A stretch of DNA of 35,741 nucleotides, taken from Paracoccaceae bacterium. Its GTDB lineage: Bacteria > Pseudomonadota > Alphaproteobacteria > Rhodobacterales > Rhodobacteraceae. The translations under genes were made by a program, and so were the position numbers. Shown in pieces: positions 7,717 through 15,471 of the stretch; within the stretch, counting starts at the first letter, position 1, and every line of letters begins with the position of its first letter. The notes below the pieces were generated by a model. That model did not search any database. It had not been told where the DNA came from and was given only the letters and a program-made list of their open reading frames with translations. The stretch is from the NCBI GenBank assembly GCA_947371955.1, contig CANBRQ010000022.1:1-35741 (forward strand). Reading direction: 5' to 3'.

Positions 7717-10700
7717 TCATTGCCTCACCTCGCCGGTGAAGACCTGATTGCCGATCTGGACGGCTGGGCCCGAACGCTCTGCATTGGCAGAAGACAGCCA
7801 GCCGGGAATGAGATTGTCCTGATAGCCTTGTGCGACGAGTGCCCGCATGCCTTCCGGCGAGTAGTAGTTGACCGCTCCTTTCGTGAAATCCGGAACCTGA
7901 CCGCCCATCACCATATCTGCAATCAGGGCTGCCTTGTCGTAGGTGGCGCTGCCCGGCCCATATCGATTGACCAGATCGTTCCCGGAGCCGTCGCTGTTCC
8001 AGGCCGAGAACTGCCCGGGCTGCAACGATACCGCGCCGGGTGTGTCCGGGTACCGGGTGTCTTCCATCCTGTTGCGGATGACCAAAGCCACTGCGGCCAT
8101 GCCTTCCGGCCCCTCGCCGGCCGCTTCGCCGATGATCGTCCGTATCATCATATCGCGGTCTTGCGGCGTGTAGCTTGCCGGAAGCTGTGGCGGCGCAGGG
8201 ACGTGTGCTGGGTTGGCGGGCTTCGAATCCATGTTGCCAGTTGTTGCGCCTGTTTGTTCAGCAGCGATGTCCGCGCCTTCGTCGGGTGACACGGTGACCG
8301 TCGCTGCCTTCGCATCGAACGTCAGAAGTGGGTCACTTTGCAGCATCGTTTCGGCTTGCCTTGTCCCAAGGCCAAGAAGCTCTGCGGAGGATTGCACGAC
8401 CTTGCCCATCAGCCGACCGGCCATAGTGCTTTCGGTCGCTTGCGTAATGTCCCTTGCCAGTTCCGTGAAAGACCCACGCGCCTCGTTGCTCGCACCCGCG
8501 TTGTCGAGATCAGAGATACGCGAACCACTGTAGTCCTTGGCCGTTTCGAACCCGGAGCGGGCAGCCTCGGTCATAGTCGACCTGTCGACGCTCGTATCGC
8601 CCAACTGAACTTTGGGAGAGGTGGGTTGGACAAAGATTGTTGTGACGGATGCGTCGTCAACCGTGAAGTCCGTCTGGGCCGGCGTCGGTGTCGCGAAGTT
8701 CGCGGGGTCGGTCAGGTCCTTGGCCACAAGTTTTACAGCCCGATCGACTAGGGCGATATCCGACGCGTCGGCTGAGAACATAGCTGACAGCGGATCGCCA
8801 CCCAGATCACGGACTTTGGCTGCGACTTGATTGTTGATGTTGACATCGGCGGTCAGGCCATTGGCCTCGACGTAAGCCTGTCCTTGCGCTGCCGTCTCGG
8901 CCTCGCTGATTGAACGGAGAGCCGCCCGGGCCATGCGCTGTCCATCCTCCAGCGAATACCGCTTTGACTGGTCGCTGCTTTGGTTTTCGGAATTGTTGGA
9001 GGACCAGCCGCTTGACTCTCGGGCGCTGTCGATCGTGTCGAAGGCGCTCATCAAGCGTTGGTCGGCTGAGGCCTTTTCAGCAAGTGTGAGAGTGTCACTG
9101 TTGCCGGCTGTTGCTGTTCCGGAGGTCCGACCATCAAGATTGGCTGAGGCTTTGCCAGAAAGGCCAGACCCTAGCATATCCTTTCCTAGGGTGCCTAGTT
9201 CAGCAGTTCCTCCAAGCCCGAGACTGGCTCCCAAAACAGCGTCCAAAGCCACAGCATCCGACACGTTGTTCGCCCGCGCGAAATCCCGCACCGTCTGCCA
9301 GGCATTCGCAACCGAGGTGCTGTGGCTCGACCCGGTATCGACTGTGCCGCTGTCTGAGGAACTCTTCGACGCCATAACCGAGTTCACAAATCCCATCGTG
9401 TCCGCCGTCGCCCCCGACATGAAACTCGACAGCTCGGCTGTCTTGGTCGCCGCCGTTGTACGCGTCTCCTCGACCCGGTTGGACATTTCGCTGCGCACGG
9501 AGTTTGACAGCGATCCGTTGAAGGCGGTTTCAGTGACGGCAGACCCGCGGCCGTACGTGACCAAACCATCTGGGTTCTGCGTCACGGAAGCGCCATTCCC
9601 GGCAAAAGCTGTGTATCGCCCCTCGTCGCGCACCGACGAAGTGTTCCACTTGTTGGCTGCCATGTTGTTCATGGATACGTTGCCGAGGGAGATCGTGCCC
9701 GTGGCAGCCTCGCGCCCAGTCTCGATTGCAGCCCCCTGGCCCACGTTCAGGAGCGACGTCGCCATCGAGGTCATCTTGTCCGCCCCGAACAGGATAGCCG
9801 TGGCGAGGAAGGGCACCGACATCATCAGATAGCCCGCAACGGAGCCGACGTCGGCCTCCACCGCCTGCATCTGGTAGAGGTTCGAGAGCGACAAGACGAC
9901 GTCGTTGACCGTGCCGTCCGAGGTTGTGAGCCCAGCAGAGCGGTAATAGCCCGAGGCGGATTCCAGCACGATCATGTGCAGGATCGCCGAGATAGGTCCC
10001 CAAGCGGCAAGCCAGACGAAACCCCCGGCATAGCCCTTCAGGATTGACCATCCCGTCGGCAGCGCCAGCATCATGAACAGCGCCAGTGGGAAGGAGGCAT
10101 AGTAGACCGTCTCGAGGACGACCTTCAGGAGCGGCACCCATTTCAGAGCACTGGCCCCGATCGCCGAATAGGACGACTTGGTCTGCACATTGGTGCGCGC
10201 TGTCTGATAGAGCGCCATGGCCGCATCATTGCCCGAGGCGGCGATGAACCGGTTCACCGCGTCATCCATCGCCGTCAGCAGCATCGCCTGCCGGATGGTC
10301 GCCACCGCCGAAGAGGACGACATGCCAATCAGCCCCTGAAAATCCGACAGCGTCCCTTTCAGCTTGGCGACGTTGGAGCCTCCGGTGCCGACACGGTCCG
10401 GAAAAGCTGCTGCCGCCTTCTGGGTCATGACCTTTTCGACCTCAGTTGTGATCAGGCCCCGGACAGCCGTCCAGCGTGACGCACAGCTTTCGGTCTGGGA
10501 CGTCGTCGGATCATAGTAGGCCAGAGACTGGGGCACATTGGCGGTGATCTCGGCATCAAGCGCCCCGGTATGCGCCACCTCTTCAAGGTCCATATGCCCC
10601 AGCATCGTTCCGTCGATCACGCAGTTCTGCATGTAGTTAACCAGAAGCTCGTGGATCTGGGGCGAGATCGCGCGCCAATGCGCCGCCTGTGACAGCAGCG

Positions 10701-11127
10701 TCGCCCCGAACAGCATGCCGCTTTGCTGGTAGCTCAGATTGTCCGGGGTCGAGAGCAGCGTCTCCATCCGGGAGGTCAACTGATAGGAAATGCCAGTGGT
10801 GTAGTAGCCGAGTACCGCCACCGACCAGGGCACATTGTCCACCGTGCCATAGATTGGGATGGTCCCCGAGGTCGGATCGATGATCACCACCCGCGCCTTG
10901 ATGCCAACGCCCGCCAGCCCCACGATCAGCATCAGCACGATCTGCTGCAGGATATCCCGCAGCCCGGCGCCCCAGATCATCCGCCAGAGGAGCCCGACCC
11001 CACCAAGAGAAAGTGCGATGGAAAGAAACAACTTGAAGTCCGCGCTGCCGGTGAAGGCAGCGAGGAAGTTGAAGACGGCATAGAGATAGTAGGCGCCGCC
11101 AACCGTGTAGATTTCGAATGTCGGCAT
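7717..11127 (-). CDS. traG: Mating-pair stabilisation protein TraG with C-terminal cell-wall hydrolase domain
   Basis: The N-terminal 450 residues match the TraG_N family: several membrane helices (about residues 10-100, 330-400 and 435-460) and the conserved start MPTFEIYTVGG. In F, TraG is needed for pilus assembly and mating-pair stabilisation. A long Ser/Thr/Ala-rich region follows, predicted periplasmic. The last 140 residues form a separate domain resembling SleB/CwlJ-type hydrolases (Hydrolase_2): IIGEAAGEGPEGMAAVALVIRNR with a Glu in the catalytic position, then NYYSPEGM. The ATG at 11127 was chosen over one at 11223 because family similarity begins there and GGGAG lies 8 nt upstream, giving 1136 residues. 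The gene has its own upstream element shared with traA, as expected for a gene cut off from the traA-traH operon by cargo. Confidence 0.94.
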   Translation of the reverse strand: MPTFEIYTVGGAYYLYAVFNFLAAFTGSADFKLFLSIALSLGGVGLLWRMIWGAGLRDILQQIVLMLIVGLAGVGIKARVVIIDPTSGTIPIYGTVDNVPWSVAVLGYYTTGISYQLTSRMETLLSTPDNLSYQQSGMLFGATLLSQAAHWRAISPQIHELLVNYMQNCVIDGTMLGHMDLEEVAHTGALDAEITANVPQSLAYYDPTTSQTESCASRWTAVRGLITTEVEKVMTQKAAAAFPDRVGTGGSNVAKLKGTLSDFQGLIGMSSSSAVATIRQAMLLTAMDDAVNRFIAASGNDAAMALYQTARTNVQTKSSYSAIGASALKWVPLLKVVLETVYYASFPLALFMMLALPTGWSILKGYAGGFVWLAAWGPISAILHMIVLESASGYYRSAGLTTSDGTVNDVVLSLSNLYQMQAVEADVGSVAGYLMMSVPFLATAILFGADKMTSMATSLLNVGQGAAIETGREAATGTISLGNVSMNNMAANKWNTSSVRDEGRYTAFAGNGASVTQNPDGLVTYGRGSAVTETAFNGSLSNSVRSEMSNRVEETRTTAATKTAELSSFMSGATADTMGFVNSVMASKSSSDSGTVDTGSSHSTSVANAWQTVRDFARANNVSDAVALDAVLGASLGLGGTAELGTLGKDMLGSGLSGKASANLDGRTSGTATAGNSDTLTLAEKASADQRLMSAFDTIDSARESSGWSSNNSENQSSDQSKRYSLEDGQRMARAALRSISEAETAAQGQAYVEANGLTADVNINNQVAAKVRDLGGDPLSAMFSADASDIALVDRAVKLVAKDLTDPANFATPTPAQTDFTVDDASVTTIFVQPTSPKVQLGDTSVDRSTMTEAARSGFETAKDYSGSRISDLDNAGASNEARGSFTELARDITQATESTMAGRLMGKVVQSSAELLGLGTRQAETMLQSDPLLTFDAKAATVTVSPDEGADIAAEQTGATTGNMDSKPANPAHVPAPPQLPASYTPQDRDMMIRTIIGEAAGEGPEGMAAVALVIRNRMEDTRYPDTPGAVSLQPGQFSAWNSDGSGNDLVNRYGPGSATYDKAALIADMVMGGQVPDFTKGAVNYYSPEGMRALVAQGYQDNLIPGWLSSANAERSGPAVQIGNQVFTGEVRQ

Positions 11128-11196
11128 GCGAAGGCTCCCGAAGATCGGGGCGCAAGGTCGCCCCGCGCGGGGGAAAGCACTAGGCAATGGGCTGCG

Positions 11197-11223
11197 ACAA
11201 GGGGGGACCGGCAAAGGTGACAT
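11197..11223 (-). promoter_or_regulatory. Shared transfer-operon element, copy 1 (upstream of traG)
   Basis: A 27-bp stretch matches 34479-34505 upstream of traA at 25 of 27 positions, with a perfect 19-bp core GGACCGGCAAAGGTGACAT. Both copies have the same orientation relative to the minus-strand transfer genes they precede. It lies about 70 nt upstream of the traG start. A TTGCCG within it (reading minus) could serve as a -35 hexamer, but no convincing -10 is shared. Promoter or activator site is inferred from duplication and position. Confidence 0.7.
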
Positions 11224-11227
11224 GCCG

Positions 11228-11263
11228 GTTTGGTGATACCAGAAATGGCAGGTGTCGCCAAAC
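11228..11263. repeat. Imperfect 13-bp inverted repeat next to the shared element
   Basis: GTTTGGTGATACC (11228-11240) and GGTGTCGCCAAAC (11251-11263) are complementary at 11 of 13 positions with a 10-nt spacer, an operator-like dyad. It sits immediately upstream of the shared element in the traG direction, in the 239-nt gap between divergent traG and yaeQ. It could bind a dimeric regulator of either gene. Confidence 0.5.
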
Positions 11264-11366
11264 TTGACGTCCAGACCACACGCCTTCGCCCCGGCAGTCT
11301 TTATCTGCTTTTACAGGGACGCCAGACCCGGTAAGCCCGCCATTCTCTGCAGCCTCAGGACGCATC

Positions 11367-11912
11367 ATGGCGCAAAATGCCACCATCTACAAAGTTGAGC
11401 TTTCGATCTCGGATATGGATCGTCATTACTATGAGACCCATAAGCTCACCGTCGCCAAGCATCCTTCGGAAACCGATGACCGGCTGATGGTGCGCATCAT
11501 CGCCTTTGCGCTGAATGCCCATGACAACCTGGAAATGGGAAAGGGCATTTCAACGGAGGACGAGCCCGACATTTGGCTGAAAAGCCTGAGCGGTCAGCTT
11601 GAAGTGTGGGTGGCGCTTGGGCTTCCCAGCGAGAAGGTCGTGCGGCAATCCTGCAGTAAAGCGGAAAAAATGATTGTCTATCCCTATGGCGGCAGGGTGG
11701 CCGAGATTTGGTGGGACAAAATCAAGGACAGCACCTCCCGTTTCGACAATTTGCAAGTGACGTATTTTTCTGAGAAAGACACGAAGAAACTGGCAAAACT
11801 GGCAAGCCGCTCGATGAAGCTCCAGATCAATATTCAGGACGGCGAAGTGATGGTCAGCGTCGGGGACACCATCGTTTACGTGACCCCGCTGAAATGGAAG
11901 AGTGCCGCCTAG
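11367..11912 (+). CDS. yaeQ: YaeQ family protein
   Basis: The sequence follows the YaeQ family end to end: ATIYK at the N-terminus, DMDRHYYETHKLT, HPSETDDRLMVR, a GKGIST-EDEPDIW block and YGGRVAEIWW. At 181 residues it is of normal length. The family has a PD-(D/E)xK nuclease-like fold; in E. coli it was linked genetically to RfaH-type transcription antitermination, but its biochemical role is unsettled. It is transcribed away from traG and is the first gene of the cargo block. The family is usually chromosomal, so its place beside transfer genes suggests it was captured with other cargo. Confidence 0.93.
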   Translation: MAQNATIYKVELSISDMDRHYYETHKLTVAKHPSETDDRLMVRIIAFALNAHDNLEMGKGISTEDEPDIWLKSLSGQLEVWVALGLPSEKVVRQSCSKAEKMIVYPYGGRVAEIWWDKIKDSTSRFDNLQVTYFSEKDTKKLAKLASRSMKLQINIQDGEVMVSVGDTIVYVTPLKWKSAA

Positions 11913-12333
11913 GTTAAGGATGTGAGCCGGAAGACTGGACCTGAGAGATGCAACGTGGTGCCGGCGCCCGTCGGATGTGACAAGTCAAAGAAAGCACCGG
12001 GGCAGCCGCTCTACCGCGCTGATCGTCCTGCAATTGACGGTCCTAGGCCGATCAGGTTCAGGCAGGTCGGAACGTCGAAAAGGGCGGAGGGTCGCCTTTC
12101 GTGGCGCCCAACTGCAATTGCAGGAGCTGGAAGAAACGGTCGTTCGCGCACATCGCAGTGCGTTCTGGTGACGCTAAGAGCGCAAAACCCGCGCCCGCAA
12201 CTGAACGCGCTATTCGCCGTCGCAGGACCTCTTGTGCCGGGAGAAGTAATAATTCCAAGCGTTCAACCGCCCTGATCGGTAGACTGGCGTTTGGCGGATC
12301 ATCATTGATTCGAGTAAACTTAGGGATCAGCAC
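11913..12333. other. 421-nt intergenic stretch, no gene recognised
   Basis: Short frames exist on both strands (for example plus 11977-12171), but none has a good RBS, a recognisable motif or membrane pattern, and they compete with one another. The AT-richer end (12300-12333) directly upstream of the next gene probably holds its promoter and an AGGGA ribosome-binding site. This region could be the remains of a decayed gene, but I see no identifiable fragment. Confidence 0.4.
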
Positions 12334-12735
12334 ATGACCGGCGAGACAAGGCTAGACGAACTCATCAAGTCGCTTTCGGCAGTTCTCATTGAGGGCCTCT
12401 ATGTATTTGCAACGGTGCCTCCGGATGGACGACCAGAAAAGCTTGTCGCTCGGATGGTTTTCGAGGAGTCGGAAGGTACGACACTCATATTGCTAAAATC
12501 GGAGGCGGACTTTTATGGGTTATCTTATGAATTTCCGTGCCGAATGATAACGTTGAAGATTCATTCATCTTTGGAGGCAGTTGGCTTCATGGCAAAAATT
12601 GCTTCGGAGCTTGCTAAACACAATATGGGGGTAAACCCAATTTCGGGGTACTTCCATGATCACCTCTTTGTCCCTGATGGCCGTGAGCAGGACGCCATGA
12701 ATGTTCTGGAACAATTGGCGAAAGAAAATTCTTAG
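12334..12735 (+). CDS. ACT-like domain protein (DUF2241 family)
   Basis: A 133-residue protein of the DUF2241 type. It has the opening pattern LIKSLSAVLIEGLYVFATVP, a central EGTTLIL block, and the C-terminal signature GYFHDHLFVP, where a second ACT-like half packs. ACT domains usually bind amino acids and regulate enzymes; for this family no substrate is established. The gene points at the convergent arginase-like gene, whose stop is 22 nt away. Base composition is more AT-rich than the transfer genes, which fits a different origin for the cargo. Confidence 0.85.
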   Translation: MTGETRLDELIKSLSAVLIEGLYVFATVPPDGRPEKLVARMVFEESEGTTLILLKSEADFYGLSYEFPCRMITLKIHSSLEAVGFMAKIASELAKHNMGVNPISGYFHDHLFVPDGREQDAMNVLEQLAKENS

Positions 12736-12757
12736 AGATGAGCGAGGTTTCCGCGTT

Positions 12758-13597
12758 TCAGCTTAAGGTCGACGTGTTCGGTATTTTACCCAGAAGGGGC
12801 GCCAGCGCGTCCAGCAAGGGATCGGCAGAAACAGCATCTCCTCCCCTTTCCCAGGCGTTCTGAAATTCCGCGATTTCGATACCCACAAACTCATGCGCTG
12901 CAATCACTTCGGCGCAGGACCGCAGATCATCGAGGGACAGGCCACCGTCAACCACAATGTCAGTGGGAACAATGCCCGGGTTCAAGACGTCGCAGTCGAG
13001 ATGGACATAAATGGGGCGGCCGGCGATCGCTTTGCGAAGGTTTGCGGCCAAGTCACCTTTCGGAGTTATGATCGGTATGCCGTTCGAGTTGATCAGTTCT
13101 TCCTCGAATGGGTCCAAATCGCGCGCGCCGACCAGCACGATTTGATCCATTCTCAAGCCCGCTCCAAGGCCAGAATTCCAAAGCCCGGCGGGGCCCGCAA
13201 TCGCCAGTCCCCCGAGATACCCGGTGATCGTGGCGTCAGGCGTGTTCAGATCTGCATGCGCGTCAAACCAGACGATGCAGATTGACGGATGATGCTTCAC
13301 GACCGCTGGCAGTGTTGCGAGCGACACCGCGCAACGGCTTGTCGCGGCAATCGAGATTGCACCGCTGGCCAGAACGCTGTCGAACCGTTGCTGGACAAGC
13401 TGGAGAGCGGCCAGTGCGGCGTCAAGCTCCGGGCGCCACCCTGTATTCAGCGCCGGTTCCGGTGTACCGATGACAGAAGGGGCAATACCTGTCCGGCGCG
13501 CCAGCGCGTCACCAATGGCCATTGCCCCCTGCATTGCCAGATCATTGCGATCTCCAGCGCGCCCATGAAATACGGTATATTGCGTTTGCTTCAACAA
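12758..13597 (-). CDS. Arginase/agmatinase-fold protein with altered metal site
   Basis: This 279-residue protein belongs to the ureohydrolase superfamily, whose active members use two Mn ions to hydrolyse arginine, agmatine or similar guanidino compounds to urea. The second signature is intact (WFDAHADLNTP, with D112, H114 and D116), and so is the third (HLDCDVLNPG, with D201 and D203). The first signature, normally GGDHS or GGDCT, is replaced by TSRCAV (R88, C89), so one metal ligand is lost and the Asp has become Arg. The usual NxHG loop reads GYLGG. It may have a changed substrate, one metal, or no catalysis. It is transcribed toward the DUF2241 gene. Superfamily membership is firm; the specific activity is unknown. 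Confidence 0.88.
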   Translation of the reverse strand: MLKQTQYTVFHGRAGDRNDLAMQGAMAIGDALARRTGIAPSVIGTPEPALNTGWRPELDAALAALQLVQQRFDSVLASGAISIAATSRCAVSLATLPAVVKHHPSICIVWFDAHADLNTPDATITGYLGGLAIAGPAGLWNSGLGAGLRMDQIVLVGARDLDPFEEELINSNGIPIITPKGDLAANLRKAIAGRPIYVHLDCDVLNPGIVPTDIVVDGGLSLDDLRSCAEVIAAHEFVGIEIAEFQNAWERGGDAVSADPLLDALAPLLGKIPNTSTLS

Positions 13598-13820
13598 TTT
13601 CGCGTCTCCTCAACCATTGATGTGACCCTGACAACAGATCCGTCATGCCGGATTATTGTCCTTCTCCCGACTGCCCAAAGAGGCCGGTCGCGTGGGACCG
13701 CCCTCGCCGCCCCAAAGGACGAACTGCGGCCTGAAACTCCGAACTGTTTGAAGTCGGTCAGCGTGGTGGCGCGTTTGACGAGTTTGCGGTCGTGCGCATG
13801 TGAGGGCGACATGGTGTTGG
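13598..13820. other. 223-nt gap between two minus-strand genes, nothing recognised
   Basis: The interval contains only small overlapping frames with unconvincing composition on both strands. It should hold the promoter of the arginase-like gene and the 3' end of the serine-hydrolase transcript. I see no clear terminator hairpin. Confidence 0.4.
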
Positions 13821-15035
13821 TCACTCCGCGAAAGCCCCATAAACCAAAGCCCGCAGGATGTCCTGCATTGGGATGAAATGCGGCGTGTTCAGGACCTGGG
13901 TCATGAATACGACCGCCAGATCCTCCACCGGATCGACCCAGAAATGGGTTGCGGCTGCGCCGGACCAGAAGATGTCACCCGGCGTCGCATGCACCGATCT
14001 TTCGCCGGGATTGATGGTGGTGGCGCAGGCGATCGACATTCCCGTCCCGGTATACTCGGCAAATCCACCCAGCGCGGCAATCGACTGGTTGCCCGGCAGG
14101 AAATTGGTGCCATAGAGTTTGACCGCCTTGCGGCTGAGGACCTGCCGCCCATCCAGACTGCCACCCCCCAGCAGCATCCGGCAAAACCGTATGTAATCCG
14201 TCGCGGTCGAGACAAGGCCGCCGCCGCCGTTTTCAAGGTTGGGTCGCCGGGCGAACGAACTGTTCGACGCGCTGTCTTGCAGGGTCAGCGGAGCCCCAAG
14301 TTCGGTGGCCTGGTAACAGGACGTCAGGCGGTCAAGCTTCTCTGGCAGACAGAAGAAGCCGGTGTCGTCCATCCCCAGCGGCTCAAATATCCGCGATTTC
14401 AGGAAATCGCCAAATTTCATGCCCGACACGGTTTCAACAAGATAGCCGAGAACGGTCGTCGACACCGAATAGATCCAACGCTCTCCGGGAGAGCATTCCA
14501 GGGGTATGGTGCTCAGTTGGTCAATCATGGCTGGCAGACCGCCCAACGTGCCTCGGTCGTCTATCTTCAAACTGCGATAAGCCGCCCCAACAGCGCTTTG
14601 CGACAGCCAGCCATAGGTCAGGCCGGACATATGCGTGGCAAGGTCGATGACGCGCATCGGCCGCGTGGGCGCTTTGGTGACGACAGCGCCAGGATCTCCT
14701 CCGACCAGGACTTTCAGGTCTTTCCACGACGGAATGAACTTCGACACCTCATCGCCAAGCCTGATCTTGCCCTCCTCGACCAGGATCAGCAGTGCCACGG
14801 CCGTGATCGGTTTAGTCATGGAGTAGATGCGGAAGATCGCATCCTCCCGCATCCGCTTGTCTTGCTCGAGGTCCATCGAGGGGAACAGCGCGCTGTGGGC
14901 CAGCGCGCCTCTGCGCCATATCTGGATTTGTGCACCGGGCAGATCGCCGCTGTCGACGTAGAGGCGCTGCAACGCCTGGTCGAGGGTTGCGAGCCGGGCC
15001 CCTGAAAAGCCTGATCGAGATGCAATGTCCAACAC
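13821..15035 (-). CDS. Serine hydrolase of the class C beta-lactamase / EstB esterase family
   Basis: This 404-residue enzyme has a penicillin-binding-protein fold. It carries the SxxK motif SMTK at 72-75 (nucleophile S72, base K75) and the second motif Tyr as YSV at 189-191, where beta-lactamases have YxN; this variant is common in EstB-type carboxylesterases. There is no signal peptide (the N-terminus is MLDIASRSGFSG), so the enzyme is probably cytoplasmic, unlike true AmpC beta-lactamases, which are periplasmic and about 380 residues. An esterase or peptidase acting on small substrates is more likely than drug resistance. It is divergent from the small gene at 15197 with 161 nt between them, which probably holds promoters for both. 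Confidence 0.92.
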   Translation of the reverse strand: MLDIASRSGFSGARLATLDQALQRLYVDSGDLPGAQIQIWRRGALAHSALFPSMDLEQDKRMREDAIFRIYSMTKPITAVALLILVEEGKIRLGDEVSKFIPSWKDLKVLVGGDPGAVVTKAPTRPMRVIDLATHMSGLTYGWLSQSAVGAAYRSLKIDDRGTLGGLPAMIDQLSTIPLECSPGERWIYSVSTTVLGYLVETVSGMKFGDFLKSRIFEPLGMDDTGFFCLPEKLDRLTSCYQATELGAPLTLQDSASNSSFARRPNLENGGGGLVSTATDYIRFCRMLLGGGSLDGRQVLSRKAVKLYGTNFLPGNQSIAALGGFAEYTGTGMSIACATTINPGERSVHATPGDIFWSGAAATHFWVDPVEDLAVVFMTQVLNTPHFIPMQDILRALVYGAFAE

Positions 15036-15196
15036 GGATTCTCCCTGAAGGTAATTTGTGAGGATTACATCATTGATCTCTTCGGTCTAGCAGGCAGCAA
15101 ACGGACGCGCGTCATAGGCATGGATGACAACTGCTCCGACGCGGTGGTGCTATTACGTTCGCACAGTCTCAAACTTCCTTTGTAAAGGAGAACGCC

Positions 15197-15409
15197 GTGA
15201 CGATCGTCTTGCACGCCTCCGCTCCGAAGACCTTTCATCCGGCAAAGCCTGCTCAAACCGCAGCCGTCGCGGAGGCTGATTACCGTAACAATGCGACGCT
15301 CCTGTCTGCGGTATTTGACGCAAAGTGGCGCTTCCTTCGCTTCGTCGCCGCGTTTCTTCGCACGTCAACGCCGCATGGTCACACCGTTCCCGCCAAAGTG
15401 CCGTCATGA
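15197..15409 (+). CDS. Small hypothetical protein coupled to a LuxR-type regulator
   Basis: The 70-residue product starts at GTG with a strong ribosome-binding site (AAAGGAG at 15184-15190, 6 nt away). Its middle has an aromatic and basic helix (DAKWRFLRFVAAFLRT) and the ends are Ala/Pro/Thr-rich. I do not recognise a family; the size and helix recall DUF1127-like small proteins only loosely. The stop overlaps an ATG as ATGA at 15406-15409, in frame with the downstream regulator, which suggests the two are translated together. Confidence 0.55.
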   Translation: MTIVLHASAPKTFHPAKPAQTAAVAEADYRNNATLLSAVFDAKWRFLRFVAAFLRTSTPHGHTVPAKVPS

Positions 15410-15471
15410 CAGATGTCCTCAGACATGCGTTTCATGCTAACTTCGGTTTCGTTCTCTTTGAAGAGCCGAGC

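Noticed and set aside
7175..7720. 181-codon minus-strand frame between traG and traD
   Set aside because: The plus-strand frame over the same stretch has two clean membrane helices, while this frame lacks a domain pattern and would leave no promoter space for traD.
8933..9832. 299-codon plus-strand frame
   Set aside because: Antisense to the low-complexity part of traG; Ser/Ala/Pro-rich shadow.
11321..11329. Single GCCAGACCC, the complement of the tandem unit at 1-130, upstream of yaeQ
   Set aside because: A lone 9-mer in 36 kb of high-GC DNA is expected by chance at about this rate.
13800..15005. 401-codon plus-strand frame
   Set aside because: Antisense to the serine-hydrolase gene with SxxK and YxV motifs; no RBS or recognisable motif of its own.
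13821..15035. Antibiotic-resistance beta-lactamase
   Set aside because: It has no signal peptide and YSV instead of YxN, which fits cytoplasmic EstB-type esterases better.
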